Part shown: positions 32,901-41,612 of the stretch, one piece after another
Numbering within the stretch: position 1 is the stretch's first letter
Layout of the letters: each line of letters begins with the position of its first letter
NCBI GenBank assembly: GCA_037445225.1
Contig: JBBIKW010000006.1
Coordinates: 115,118-179,117, forward strand
DNA length: 64,000 nt
Direction of reading: 5' to 3'
Source: M3007 sp037445225
GTDB taxonomy: Bacteria > Bacteroidota > Bacteroidia > Chitinophagales > Saprospiraceae
The notes under the pieces: model-generated
What the model saw: the letters and a program-made list of their open reading frames with translations, nothing else
The model's database searches: none
What the model was told of the DNA's origin: nothing
Translations under genes and position numbers: made by a program

Positions 32901-35467
32901 ATTACCAGTCGAGCTTCTTCGTGCGCTTCCCCAACGATATTCTCCTCAACGAGTGCAACAGCCCCTTCGACAATTTCGGCCAGCCGGAATTCTCGGGAGT
33001 AGACTGTGAAAATTTGGGCGTATCGTACGAAGACCAGCGCTTCACCGTGGTTCCCGATGCGTGCTTCAAGATTGAGCGCACCTGGAGGATCATCAACTGG
33101 TGCACATATAACCCCAATGCCGGGTGCACCATGGTGCCTAATCCCAATCCCAACGCCCTAAACGACCATCCCAGCAACCTGATCGGACCGACCGTATCTC
33201 CCCTCGGCACACCGGCCCCTTGGGCTCCCACCAATGTTCGGATCAATCCGACAGACCCACAACCGACCAACTTCAGCACCTTCTGGTCGCCCAGTCCCAA
33301 CTGCTACCAATACACGCAGGTCATCAAGGTGCGCGATACCAAGCCTCCGGTGCTGCAGTGCCCGACCACTCCCGTGGAGGTATGCGACCTGTCCAACAAC
33401 GACCCGCAACTGTGGAACGCGCCCCATTGGAACGACCTGCTCACGGGCAGCCACGACCTGTGCGAGGGCACCGTCGATTTGTGCATCTCAGCTGCCGACG
33501 CCTGCTCAGGCACCAACCTGAAGGTGCGCTTTCTGCTCTTCTTGGATTTGGACGGCGACGGCTCTATGGAGACGGTGGTTAGCAGTGCAGCGCCGCCACC
33601 GCCGGGAGTGGTCCTCTTTGGAAATGCCCATACGCCCAACTACAGCGGAGGGGTTCCGCGCGCCTTCGACCATCGGAACGTCCCGGACAGTCGCAAGCAC
33701 CGCTTTGCCATCGAGACAAATGTGGCAGGACAGACGCTGGTCGCCTGCTTGCGTTGGAATACGCTCGATGCTCCTAACACCTACTCGTTGCCCGAGTTAC
33801 CCTACGGCACGCACAAGATCAAGTGGTTCGTCGACGACGGCTGCGGCAATGAGCAAGTGTGCGAATACACGTTTACCGTGAAAGACTGTAAAGCCCCTAC
33901 CGTAGTATGCATCAACGGCCTGAGCGTCAACCTGATGCCCACGAAGATGATCAGCATCGACTACGCTTCTTTGGTGCAAAGCGCTCTCGACAATTGCACC
34001 CCAGCTCCTCTGCTCATCTTCGGCATCCGTCGCACAGGTGCGGGTTCTGGTTTTCCGTTCTTGCCCAGCGGAAATCCACAAACATCGCTGATGTTCGACT
34101 GCAACGACCTGGGCTTCAACTTAGTCGAGGTGTGGGCCATGGATTTAGCCGGCAATGCCGACCGCTGCACCACCTTCGTCCACGTCCAAGACAATATCGG
34201 CGCCTGCCATAACACCAACGCTTCAGTAGCCGGTATCATCCAAACCGAGAGCGCCCAAGGGGTAGAAGATGTGTCCGTACAGCTGTCTATCCATACGCCG
34301 CAGGGAGTTGTCGGCGTGCAGGCGGCGACAGAGCCCGACGGCTACTACTACGCGCCCAACGCTCTACCGCTGCAAAGCGATGCTGTAGTACAGCCGTTCA
34401 AAAACAACGATCCGCTCAACGGCGTGTCCACCTTCGACCTGGTGCTCATCAATCGGCACATCTTAGGGCTTGAGCCGCTGGGCAGCCCGTACAAAATGAT
34501 TGCTGCCGATGTCAACAACAACCGCTCCATCACTACGCTCGATATTTTAGAGCTGCGAAAACTCATTCTCGGCATCTACCAAACCCTGCCCGACAACACT
34601 TCCTGGCGGTTTGTCGAGCGCACGTATGTCTTTCCCAATCCCAGCAATCCCTTTGAGACCACCTTCCCAGAACAGCGCCACCTCACCGCTATCGACGGCA
34701 ATCGCCTCTCCGAAGACTTTATCGCCATCAAGGTGGGCGATGTCAACGGCAGCGCCATCACCAGCAGCTTGATGACGGCCCAAGAGCGCACCACGAGCAG
34801 CCTCTTCTTTCACATAGAAGACCGCCAGGTGCGGCGCCAGGAGACCTTTACTGTATCCTTCCGCCCTGAAGCAGTAGTTGACGGCTATCAGTTTACGCTG
34901 CATCACGAAGGGCTGCAGCTCGTCGAGGTGCGTCCAGGCCGAGGTATGGGAGCAGAGCATTTCGGGGTTCACGCCAACGAGCAAGCACTTACAGTCTCCT
35001 GTGACGGCGTGGCGGCCACCAGCGGCTTTGAAGTCGTTTTCCGAGCATTGGAGGATGGCTCTCTGCACCAAATGCTGCGCTTGTCCAACCAAATTACGTG
35101 GGTCGAAGCGTATCGCGTAGCGACGACAGCGACTGGCCAGCTCGCGGAGCGGCTCGACATCGCTTTGCGTTTCTCGGAGGGTAACGCCGAGCACATCGGC
35201 AGCGTAGGGTTTGAACTGTACCAAAACCGCCCTAACCCGTGGACGCAGCGCACCCAAATCAGCTTCCACCTGCCCGCCGACGAGCCCGCTACGCTGAGCA
35301 TCTACGACGAGACGGGGCGGATATGTTTCTCTCAAACGCGCTTCTATACGCGTGGATACCATACGGTGGCCATAGACAATAGCGACCTCTGCCTACAGCA
35401 GGGGGCTCTGTTCTACCGCTTAGAGACGCCCACGCATGCAGCCGTGCGCCGCATGCTCAAGATGTAA
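29948..35467 (+). CDS. Giant HYR/dockerin-type surface protein with T9SS sorting domain
   Basis: 1,839 residues from ATG 29948 (ATG 29963 is equally possible; the frame from 29888 adds residues before a normal signal). A signal peptide ends near ETAFAQ. The N-terminal half includes Ig/PKD-like units (DTLCAGQSTTLHIAGL, QAICQGQTATLSATIG). The middle has several HYR-like domains opening with pairs such as LPPTITCADITLACA and GPTFANCPSDLTVSTD, and is rich in paired cysteines. A dockerin-like segment follows (ADVNNNRSITTLDILELRKL, near residue 1520), then a cohesin-like beta domain (about 1617-1740). The C-terminal ~90 residues are a T9SS type-A sorting domain. Likely a cell-surface adhesin exported by the T9SS. 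No enzyme domain was seen. Confidence 0.92.
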   Translation: MGKDDMKSLRYFLRGKKEGYRLMAWAAVTAWTYLGGLETAFAQCNPQGNPTRWEYTLTPTAMLNIVGQEFCTSQQQSNGCCGGPSYRCLDIIFRVENGPNGETFNTSCNGHLNLMTAQGNFDALFFSVGIPNAAGNNVSCASPISIGNNYTLSLLFNGTAGSQLSAHLQVYNAMGVPVYNAIQLVSPGQAVMLTLCKPGFGCVSDEIAFGCCTASATLALNSGAPDTLCAGQSTTLHIAGLNGQPPYRIAVRAASAADTTYFDVVVPSDGDSNSNRDTILVPIAPAQTTMYCAVSVEDGAGCVQPLLSNNKATVVVLPAPTVSAGPDQAICQGQTATLSATIGNGVSGGTWSGGIGIFSNPNALTTTYTPAPSEYGKTIALVFTANNPPGPCTSVSDTVLLTVLAPTSLTCNDKVIVALDQTGMAAVYPDMLLEMPQPNGNYLVEVFVNGLPVGNKVDCSYIGKNVVGRVTDLCTGVRCSTLIMVMDNLPPTITCADITLACAVMNYTPQALAAFGVAGAYPQVQDNCGNFTLSYIDIWQDLDCNAPYIGYALRTWTATDAQNQKSTCSQYIYFENRGLDAVQIPADVTLTCGSTAPDTSIQATGVPFVTFNGVAFPIFPPSKVGQCRLSVFYTDKIFPLCAGAYTVLREWTLLDGCRPTVQSGPNANPRTWVQRISVVDQQGPTFANCPSDLTVSTDPLNCCATASLPSVVLQDACAGARNLSATIQVRHPITGNVLETKEVSAALMSIPGSSDKRALFALTPCLPIGTHTVVYHAEDSCGNTATCSFALTVRDLMPPQVSCIEIAQVALGIDGMALVNASTFDKGSYDACGSVYFKARRTQDNSCQPTTHFVDRVKFCCEDVGDTIEVILRIYDAPPPAGPISPDTVVGNFNECIVQVYVEDKLKPICTPPAHAAVSCENFDPSLWAYGMATCSDNCCVDTIITLVNYNQFDTLCNRGTIVRIFRVVDCGGQSTTCTQRIAVHYQSSFFVRFPNDILLNECNSPFDNFGQPEFSGVDCENLGVSYEDQRFTVVPDACFKIERTWRIINWCTYNPNAGCTMVPNPNPNALNDHPSNLIGPTVSPLGTPAPWAPTNVRINPTDPQPTNFSTFWSPSPNCYQYTQVIKVRDTKPPVLQCPTTPVEVCDLSNNDPQLWNAPHWNDLLTGSHDLCEGTVDLCISAADACSGTNLKVRFLLFLDLDGDGSMETVVSSAAPPPPGVVLFGNAHTPNYSGGVPRAFDHRNVPDSRKHRFAIETNVAGQTLVACLRWNTLDAPNTYSLPELPYGTHKIKWFVDDGCGNEQVCEYTFTVKDCKAPTVVCINGLSVNLMPTKMISIDYASLVQSALDNCTPAPLLIFGIRRTGAGSGFPFLPSGNPQTSLMFDCNDLGFNLVEVWAMDLAGNADRCTTFVHVQDNIGACHNTNASVAGIIQTESAQGVEDVSVQLSIHTPQGVVGVQAATEPDGYYYAPNALPLQSDAVVQPFKNNDPLNGVSTFDLVLINRHILGLEPLGSPYKMIAADVNNNRSITTLDILELRKLILGIYQTLPDNTSWRFVERTYVFPNPSNPFETTFPEQRHLTAIDGNRLSEDFIAIKVGDVNGSAITSSLMTAQERTTSSLFFHIEDRQVRRQETFTVSFRPEAVVDGYQFTLHHEGLQLVEVRPGRGMGAEHFGVHANEQALTVSCDGVAATSGFEVVFRALEDGSLHQMLRLSNQITWVEAYRVATTATGQLAERLDIALRFSEGNAEHIGSVGFELYQNRPNPWTQRTQISFHLPADEPATLSIYDETGRICFSQTRFYTRGYHTVAIDNSDLCLQQGALFYRLETPTHAAVRRMLKM

Positions 35468-35499
35468 TCCACAATGCATACGACATCTGAATGCACTAC

Positions 35500-35527
35500 G
35501 AGCCATCTCGAATCTGCGGGATGGCTC
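35500..35527 (+). terminator. Stem-loop after the giant adhesin gene
   Basis: Perfect 8-bp stem GAGCCATC / GATGGCTC around a 12-base loop, 33 nt past the stop. No T-run follows, so termination is uncertain. Confidence 0.45.
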
Positions 35528-35542
35528 TTGCCGTTGAGCGAT

Positions 35543-35567
35543 ACAAACGTTAGGCTTCTCCGAAGCC
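35543..35567 (-). repeat. Palindromic element, copy D
   Basis: On the minus strand GGCTTC-GGA-GAAGCC followed by TAACGTTTGT. Same element as at 15503-15654, some 20 kb away, in the 281-bp gap 35468-35748. Confidence 0.8.
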
Positions 35568-35713
35568 ATGCCTGTCGACAGTGCTATCGAGCCTAAGATG
35601 CCCAGCAGATCCAGATCCCATCTTGGCAAGGGGAAATAACCAATGTCTCCGCCTAAGATTTTCAGGGTTCTCGACCCTCGTACCTCCCAACCTACGCCCA
35701 ACGCGGCCCTAAC

Positions 35714-35741
35714 GGCTTCGGGGAGGCCTAACCTTTGTAGC
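35714..35741 (+). repeat. Palindromic element, copy E
   Basis: GGCTTC-GGG-GAGGCC followed by TAACCTTTGTAGC. The stem keeps pairing through a G-T wobble, and the 13-base tail is identical to copy A. It ends 8 bp before the lgt stop. Confidence 0.8.
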
Positions 35742-35748
35742 ACCAGCT

Positions 35749-36972
35749 TTATGTAGCTTCAGCACCTCCCCGTCCGGATAATGCGCGGCGCTTTTGAGAG
35801 CGATGGCGTATCCATACCCCGATCATGCCTGAAAGACCAACGGTGAAAAGCGCGATAGAGATCATTTCGGCCTGGCTCAAGCGAAAGCCCAGAACCTCGT
35901 GGTGAACGTTGACCCGGATCTTTTCAATCCAAAAGCGCTCTATGGCGATGAGCGTCAGGTAGAGAAAGAACAACATCCCCGGGACAGCAAGGCGCTTACG
36001 CACGGCCCACAGGAGGACGAAGATGACGGCCATCATCAGCGTTTCGTACAAGGGAGTAGGGAAAACGGGCATAGACAGCTCCATGCAGTAGCGCCAAGTG
36101 CATCCCTCGATGGGTTGGCTGGATACTGGGTCGGTATAGGGCGTGTTGAGCACGTGATGCGGATAGGTGCTGGCCCACCAGCTGTCGGGCAACCAGCGCA
36201 GCCAGTCCGGCTTAGGCATCTGGTTGACGATGCCCCAGTCGCCGTCGCCGCTCAGCTGGCAGCCGATTCGGCCCACGCCGTAGCCTGCCGTAAGAGCGGG
36301 TGCCACGGCATCGGCTGCAGGTAAAAACGGGATGCGATGGCGCCACAGATAGGCCACTACGGCTATAAACCCTAAGGTCAGTCCTCCGTAAAAAGCAAGC
36401 CCTCCACCGGAGAGCAATGCACCTACAGGGTCTTCTAAAAAGGCCTGCCAATTGTCGAACAGATCAAACACTTTGGCGCCGACGATGCCGCCCACCGCCG
36501 CCCAGACGGTGATCTCGCTGATGCGGTCGTGCGGCCAGATGGCTTTGGTGACGAAAACGGGCTTTTGGCGGCGCTTTCGCCATCCTTCCCACCAAGTGAG
36601 CCCCCCCAGCAAAGCGGCGCCGATCAGCGCAGCAGGCCAATGCATCTTGGCGGAGAAAAGCACGCTCCCGGGGTCGAGCTGAAAGGTTTCTAAATGTTGT
36701 GCGGCATACAGGCCTTTTCCGCCTAAGATCAGCCCCAACAGCGCATTGCTCGCCACTTCGGAGGGAGAAGGCGGCTTGTTCTCTTGAACGGTGACCCGAA
36801 CGGGCTGAAAAAATCCCTCGCGCGCTTTCCGACGCAGCTCAGCGTAGTAGATCGCAGCGCTCACCAAGAACGATATGGCCAAGAAAAAGCCAAACGTTTT
36901 GAAGATGGCCAGCCAGTTGTCGGGCTCCGTGCCCACCAATGCGTGTGCGAGATAAGACAAGTCTGGATACAT
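35749..36972 (-). CDS. lgt: Prolipoprotein diacylglyceryl transferase
   Basis: 407 residues, longer than the ~290 of proteobacterial Lgt but usual for Bacteroidota. It transfers diacylglycerol from phosphatidylglycerol to the lipobox cysteine of prolipoproteins in the inner membrane. The Lgt signature appears as GYGVGRIGCQLSGDGDWG, and FPTPLYETLMM matches the conserved C-terminal P-Y/E motif. Seven or more membrane segments are visible. The start MYPDLSYLAHALVG at ATG 36972 is 6 bp from a TACCTTTG element (36978), so the message could be nearly leaderless. It serves the lipoproteins encoded here (21629 and probably 8321). Confidence 0.93.
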   Translation of the reverse strand: MYPDLSYLAHALVGTEPDNWLAIFKTFGFFLAISFLVSAAIYYAELRRKAREGFFQPVRVTVQENKPPSPSEVASNALLGLILGGKGLYAAQHLETFQLDPGSVLFSAKMHWPAALIGAALLGGLTWWEGWRKRRQKPVFVTKAIWPHDRISEITVWAAVGGIVGAKVFDLFDNWQAFLEDPVGALLSGGGLAFYGGLTLGFIAVVAYLWRHRIPFLPAADAVAPALTAGYGVGRIGCQLSGDGDWGIVNQMPKPDWLRWLPDSWWASTYPHHVLNTPYTDPVSSQPIEGCTWRYCMELSMPVFPTPLYETLMMAVIFVLLWAVRKRLAVPGMLFFLYLTLIAIERFWIEKIRVNVHHEVLGFRLSQAEMISIALFTVGLSGMIGVWIRHRSQKRRALSGRGGAEAT

Positions 36973-36977
36973 GCCGA

Positions 36978-36985
36978 CAAAGGTA
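36978..36985 (-). promoter_or_regulatory. Bacteroidota-type promoter, -7 TACCTTTG
   Basis: Exact match on the minus strand, ending 6 nt before the lgt ATG. Transcription would start at or inside the start codon, implying a leaderless mRNA or an internal start. Confidence 0.55.
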
Positions 36986-37022
36986 GCCGACCGACCTCAC
37001 ATGTAAGCCGATTAGGGTAGGC

Positions 37023-37859
37023 TCAGCGAAGGAAAAATATCAGGGCTATCCCTTGACATGCCAGTGTGATGCCGATCAAGGCTGCGGTAAGGCGCGGAAA
37101 GAAATAGCGGCCATAGGCAAAGAAGCGGTCCCAAGCGGGAAAGAGTATCAACAGCAGCAGCCCGTACACGGGGAGCAGCTGAATAGGGTGTAGCGCCGGG
37201 AGACCGGCTCCGTAGAGCAGGAACACGCCCATGCTTAGCGCCAATACCCGACGGCTGTACAGGGCTATATCGGTGGCTTTGAACAGGAAGAGAAGGGCTG
37301 GAAGCGGCAGGCAAAAGAAAGGGTGCCCAAACGGCTGCCAAAGCACCAGCGCATTGGGCTGCGGCGGTCTGAAGAAGTTGGTCAAAGACCAACCGAGTGC
37401 GTCTGAAATTTCGAAGGTAAAACCGCCCAGATGTGCCCATGCCCATCGCGTTCCCCCTATCAAAAGGAAGGCCAGGACGGCCAAGCGCCAACGCGGCCAC
37501 TCTAAGACGAGGGCTAATGCCGGCAAGACCAGCGTCCATGCCGTTGCGGGGTACATCCATATCGCTGCGCCCATCGCACCGAAGAACGCCCAGAGGTGTC
37601 GCCCGCGCCATTGCTCTGTAGCGCGAGCAAAAAAGGCGATAGCCACTAGCGCCGCCCCTGTGGCGACAACAAGCACCGGCATTTCGCGCACGGCCGTCCA
37701 GAAGGCGGGCGAAAGGCCCAGCGCCATACCTACAAAGACGTATCGGCTGCGAGCATATACTCCAGGCGACAGGGCGCGCAGCGCTGCATTAGCCGCCCAC
37801 AGGGCAACTCCTGCCGCTGCTATTCTGCCCAGTAGGTCGAGCAAGAGGGCTGCATTCAT
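37023..37859 (-). CDS. Hypothetical polytopic membrane protein
   Basis: 278 residues, mostly hydrophobic, with about eight membrane segments (for instance VALWAANAALRALSPG, VLVVATGAALVAIAFFA, AVLAFLLIGGTRWAWAHLGG and ITLACQGIALIFFLR). Charged loops are short and Arg-rich. No family motif was recognised; the general look resembles lipid-linked-sugar glycosyltransferases or DUF2029-type proteins, but no acidic catalytic motif is seen. ATG 37859 overlaps the stop of the SprB-repeat gene as ATGA, so it is cotranslated with that adhesin. It may help its biogenesis or modification (inference). Confidence 0.75.
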   Translation of the reverse strand: MNAALLLDLLGRIAAAGVALWAANAALRALSPGVYARSRYVFVGMALGLSPAFWTAVREMPVLVVATGAALVAIAFFARATEQWRGRHLWAFFGAMGAAIWMYPATAWTLVLPALALVLEWPRWRLAVLAFLLIGGTRWAWAHLGGFTFEISDALGWSLTNFFRPPQPNALVLWQPFGHPFFCLPLPALLFLFKATDIALYSRRVLALSMGVFLLYGAGLPALHPIQLLPVYGLLLLILFPAWDRFFAYGRYFFPRLTAALIGITLACQGIALIFFLR

Positions 37860-40800
37860 AGAGACTTACTCACCTTAACGGCGCGCGTCTGGCCAGAGGC
37901 CCAACGGACGCGCACCCAGTAGAGTCCCGATGGCCAAGAGGCCGTTGGCACCTCCAAATAGATCAGATGTCCCTGCGGTATATCGGCCGTATACAGCAGC
38001 GCACCTCTCGCGTCGAATATCTGCACTTGGGCGTCGGCCTCGTAGGGCATGCTGCTTCGTATGCGCAGGATGTCGGATACGGGATTGGGCGATACCAGTA
38101 ACGACTGCTCCACATCGGCCGCTACCATCACCTCGCGCACCTCGGAGAAGGCATTGGCACCTAAGGGCCCAAGTCGGCAGATGCGGTAATAGTTCATTCC
38201 GTAGTTGGGCAGTTCATCCGTCCACTCGTATTGCGAGGATCCCTGGGCGTTTTCGGTGCCGTCCACTTCGCCTAACAGGTGCCAGTTTTGGCCGTCGTAA
38301 GAGCGCTCTATAGCATACCGGTAGCGGGCCATTTCGGGAGCTGTGCTCCAGCGGAGCAGCACTTGGCCAGAGGGCAAGCGGTTGGCGTCGAATGCCATGA
38401 AGAATTTAGGACATCCCGGAGAACCTGCCGGCTTGACCGCAATGGTGACGATGTTGCTCTCTAAGAAGTGGATGCATCCGGCGCGCCGCACACAGCGCAT
38501 GAAGTAGGCCGTGGCGTATAGCGGTCCCGGTTGGTAGACAGAGTCGGTAGCGCCGGGGATGGGCAGCCACAGCCATTGGTTGGGACCAACCTGTACGTAC
38601 TGCATCCAGACGAATTCCAACGGCCCCGAGCCTCCCTGAGGTGGGAAGAGCGGATTTCCATACAGCAGGGCCGGTGTTTCGCCCTCACAAATGGTCTGCG
38701 AGCAACAGATGATGCCCGGCTTGGTGACATTGATGCATATGGTATGGATGCCGGCGTCGATACATAGGTTGTCGCCTTGAGCAACCGACACCACAATAGG
38801 GTCGGTGCGGCCATTACTGTTGGCGTCGCTGTCGCGGCAAGGGTTGGTGCCTTTGTTTTTAGATGTAAACTGATAGCCGGCAGGTATCTGAGTAAAGACA
38901 ATGATGTATTTCCCTGGAATGACGCATTCAAAAAAGTACCGCCCTGTCGAGTCGGTAAGGGTAGAGTCCAACACTATGTCGTCGGCGGTCGAAAAGAGCG
39001 AGTCTGGGCCGGGAGCAAGTAGGAAAACTTTGACTCCCGGCACGCCTTTCTCTGAGGGGTGCTGAAAGCCGTCTTGGTCCTCGTCAAACCAGACGAAATC
39101 GCCCAGCCGAATGCCGCTGGGGCCAGAGGAGGTAATGTTCGCTACAGCGGTATCGGAGCAGCCGAGCGCGTCGACGACCGTGACGGTGTACGTCCCCGGC
39201 GGCAAGTTACTCACCGAAGCCGTCGTGGCGCCGGTGCTCCAGGTGAAGGAAAAAGGCGGCGTGCCGTTAGTAGCAGCTGCCGTAGCACTGCCCAGACCCG
39301 CACAGCCGGCATTGGTTTGGTTTTCGATGAAAGCCATTGGTAGGGGAGGCGACGGTAAGGTGGCCTCTGCTGAGGCGGTACAGCCGTTGGCGTCGGTAAC
39401 GGTGACAGTGTAGATACCTGCCGGCAGATTGACCACGACAGCACCGGTGGTGGCATTCGACCATAAAAAGGTGTAGGGCAGCGTGCCGTTGGAGGCGTCT
39501 GCTTCCAGCGTTCCTCCGCTGAGACAAGTCACCGGATCCGTAGCGCTGACAGTTGCGCTGGGCTGTGGCGGTGCCACCAAGGTCACCGAAGCGCTGTCTT
39601 GGCAGCCGTTCCCGTCGGTCACTACCACTGTGTACACGCCTGGTGTGAGGTTGTCGACCTCGGCGGTAGTAGCTCCGTTGCTCCATATAAACGAGTAGGG
39701 AAACGAACCACCCACAGCTTCAGCAGTAGCGCTTCCCAATGCCGTACACGTAGGTTGAAATACGTTGGTGAAGCTGACGGAGGGCAAAGGTGGAGCGACC
39801 AAGTCTATTGAGCCGACAGCAGTGCAGCCGCCAGCATCGGAAACCGTAACGCCGTAGGTTCCTGGGCTGACGCCCTTGAGCACAGCAGCAGTGTCGTTGG
39901 TGCTCCACAGATAGCTGTAAGGAGGGATACCTCCCGATGCCACCACGCCTATTTTAGCTCCTGCCACGCAGGTGACCGGCTCGAGGATCTCGGTCGCAGC
40001 GATGAGGGCAGGTGCTTTTTCTATGAGGACGGTATCTGTAGCCGTACAGCCGGCAGAGTCGATAACCGTTACCGTATTCGCTCCTACAGGCAGATTTGTG
40101 GCCGTCTGTACCGTATCCGTTCCGTTCCAGATGTAGGTGTACGGCGGCACGCCGCCGGTAGCGATAGCCGTAGCGCTGCCGCCTACGGTGCAGCCTGCCG
40201 GAGTGAGCGCAGCAGCGGTCACCGATAGGTCGGAGCTTTGCTGGGCTATAGTTACCGATGCCGTAGCACTGCATCCGCTGGGCCGCTCCGTGACGGTCAC
40301 CGTATAAGTTCCTACGGCCAATCCTATCACCAAAGCCGTAGTGTCGCCACTGCTCCACAGAAAGGTGTAGTTCCCTGAGCCGCCCGTGCCAAATGCCGAG
40401 GCTGCCCCTCCTAACAGACAAAGCACATCGGCGCGCTTTTCCGCCCCGGCCGATACCACCGTGTTGTTGCCCGGTATTGTCAAATCCACTGCCAACACAC
40501 AGCCGTTGGCGTCGGTGACAGTCAGGCCAATAGGTCCTGCCGGACCAACGGTGGTCAGGGTAGTGTCGCCGTTTGACCACAAGACGGCATATCCCGGCGT
40601 GCCTCCACTGATGGAGATGGTCACCGACCCCACCGCGCCACAAGCCGCTGGAGAAAAGGCCGTCTGTATCTCCAACGCAGGAGGCTCCTCCACCTCTGCT
40701 GTGGCGCTGTTCGAACAGCCGTTGGCATCCGTGACGGTTACGGTGTATTCTCCCGGAGGCAGGTTTTGGATGATGAAGGTATCGGGAAAGTTAGGCCCCC

Positions 40801-41449
40801 AATCGAAGGTGTACGGCGGAGTGCCGGTCATAGGCGAGGCATACACCTGACCGTCGTTGGCGCCAAAGCACGAGATGTGGATGGGCGTGGCCATCAGCCA
40901 GATGCCCTCGTTTTGGAAAAAGACAAAGCCTTCGCCCACCGACGTGCAGCCGTTGGCATCCGTGACCGTGACGGTGTACGTTCCCTCTTCTAACCCCGTA
41001 ATCGTCGGCGTGGTGGCGTTGTTGCTCCACAGATAGGTGTATGGAGCAGTGCCGCCTATGGGCACGGCGGTAGCTGAGCCATCGGGGGCTACCCCGCAAA
41101 TTTGATCCTCTGTCGCTACCGACACTATGAGTGGGTTGGGCTCGAAAATCGTCACCGTTCCCGTAGCCGTATTCATGTCGGCGTCGGTGACGGTCACCGT
41201 GTAGGTGCCCGGACAAAGATTTTCCAAATGTATGCCCGTTGCTCCGGTATTCCACTCATAGGTGTAGGGGAAGGTTCCGCCTTGAGCTATGGCGATCGCC
41301 ACACCGTCGCAGTCACCGGCACAGGAGACATCGGTCTTCAGGAAGACGATATTGATCTGGGCCACAGCCGGCAGCGTCACAAGGCCTATGAGTGCTCCGA
41401 TTGCGGCTGTGCGCTGAGCTGCAAAAAGGATAGTACACCAGTAATGCAT
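37856..41449 (-). CDS. SprB-repeat adhesin with SdrD-B-like domain and T9SS sorting domain
   Basis: 1,197 residues. Signal peptide (AAIGALIGLVTLPAVAQ) and then ten SprB-type repeats of about 70-85 residues, each with a GGTXPYTYLWSNGATT block and a GTYTVTVTDANGCT end (residues about 40-790). An SdrD-B-like domain follows (RLGDFVWFDEDQDGFQHPSE, about 795-910), then a Cys-rich stretch and an Fn3-like part. The type-A sorting domain (LVSPNPVSDILRIRS to VKVSKSL) closes it. SprB of Flavobacterium is the mobile adhesin of gliding, but repeats alone do not prove motility. A -7 element is at 41560. Its stop overlaps the next gene by 4 bp. Confidence 0.92.
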   Translation of the reverse strand: MHYWCTILFAAQRTAAIGALIGLVTLPAVAQINIVFLKTDVSCAGDCDGVAIAIAQGGTFPYTYEWNTGATGIHLENLCPGTYTVTVTDADMNTATGTVTIFEPNPLIVSVATEDQICGVAPDGSATAVPIGGTAPYTYLWSNNATTPTITGLEEGTYTVTVTDANGCTSVGEGFVFFQNEGIWLMATPIHISCFGANDGQVYASPMTGTPPYTFDWGPNFPDTFIIQNLPPGEYTVTVTDANGCSNSATAEVEEPPALEIQTAFSPAACGAVGSVTISISGGTPGYAVLWSNGDTTLTTVGPAGPIGLTVTDANGCVLAVDLTIPGNNTVVSAGAEKRADVLCLLGGAASAFGTGGSGNYTFLWSSGDTTALVIGLAVGTYTVTVTERPSGCSATASVTIAQQSSDLSVTAAALTPAGCTVGGSATAIATGGVPPYTYIWNGTDTVQTATNLPVGANTVTVIDSAGCTATDTVLIEKAPALIAATEILEPVTCVAGAKIGVVASGGIPPYSYLWSTNDTAAVLKGVSPGTYGVTVSDAGGCTAVGSIDLVAPPLPSVSFTNVFQPTCTALGSATAEAVGGSFPYSFIWSNGATTAEVDNLTPGVYTVVVTDGNGCQDSASVTLVAPPQPSATVSATDPVTCLSGGTLEADASNGTLPYTFLWSNATTGAVVVNLPAGIYTVTVTDANGCTASAEATLPSPPLPMAFIENQTNAGCAGLGSATAAATNGTPPFSFTWSTGATTASVSNLPPGTYTVTVVDALGCSDTAVANITSSGPSGIRLGDFVWFDEDQDGFQHPSEKGVPGVKVFLLAPGPDSLFSTADDIVLDSTLTDSTGRYFFECVIPGKYIIVFTQIPAGYQFTSKNKGTNPCRDSDANSNGRTDPIVVSVAQGDNLCIDAGIHTICINVTKPGIICCSQTICEGETPALLYGNPLFPPQGGSGPLEFVWMQYVQVGPNQWLWLPIPGATDSVYQPGPLYATAYFMRCVRRAGCIHFLESNIVTIAVKPAGSPGCPKFFMAFDANRLPSGQVLLRWSTAPEMARYRYAIERSYDGQNWHLLGEVDGTENAQGSSQYEWTDELPNYGMNYYRICRLGPLGANAFSEVREVMVAADVEQSLLVSPNPVSDILRIRSSMPYEADAQVQIFDARGALLYTADIPQGHLIYLEVPTASWPSGLYWVRVRWASGQTRAVKVSKSL

Positions 41450-41559
41450 AAGCCTAAGGGATGGTTGGGATGGAAGAAATACTCATCATTGGGCAGGCGT
41501 CGGGAAGGATGCCCTCCCTAAACGATAGGGGGCCCCTTGGCCATATGCCAAAGCCGTAG

Positions 41560-41567
41560 CAAATATA
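41560..41567 (-). promoter_or_regulatory. Bacteroidota-type promoter, -7 TATATTTG
   Basis: Exact TAnnTTTG on the minus strand, about 111 nt before the SprB-repeat start and just past the dcd stop. Confidence 0.55.
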
Positions 41568-41612
41568 CACATCAAGCGAGGGGCTGCTTCTGCCGACAGC
41601 AGCAAATGACGT

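Noticed and set aside
38900..41400. Repeated DNA resembling a repeat array
   Set aside because: It is the SprB-repeat coding sequence; units are ~210-260 bp, coding and without spacers, so not CRISPR.
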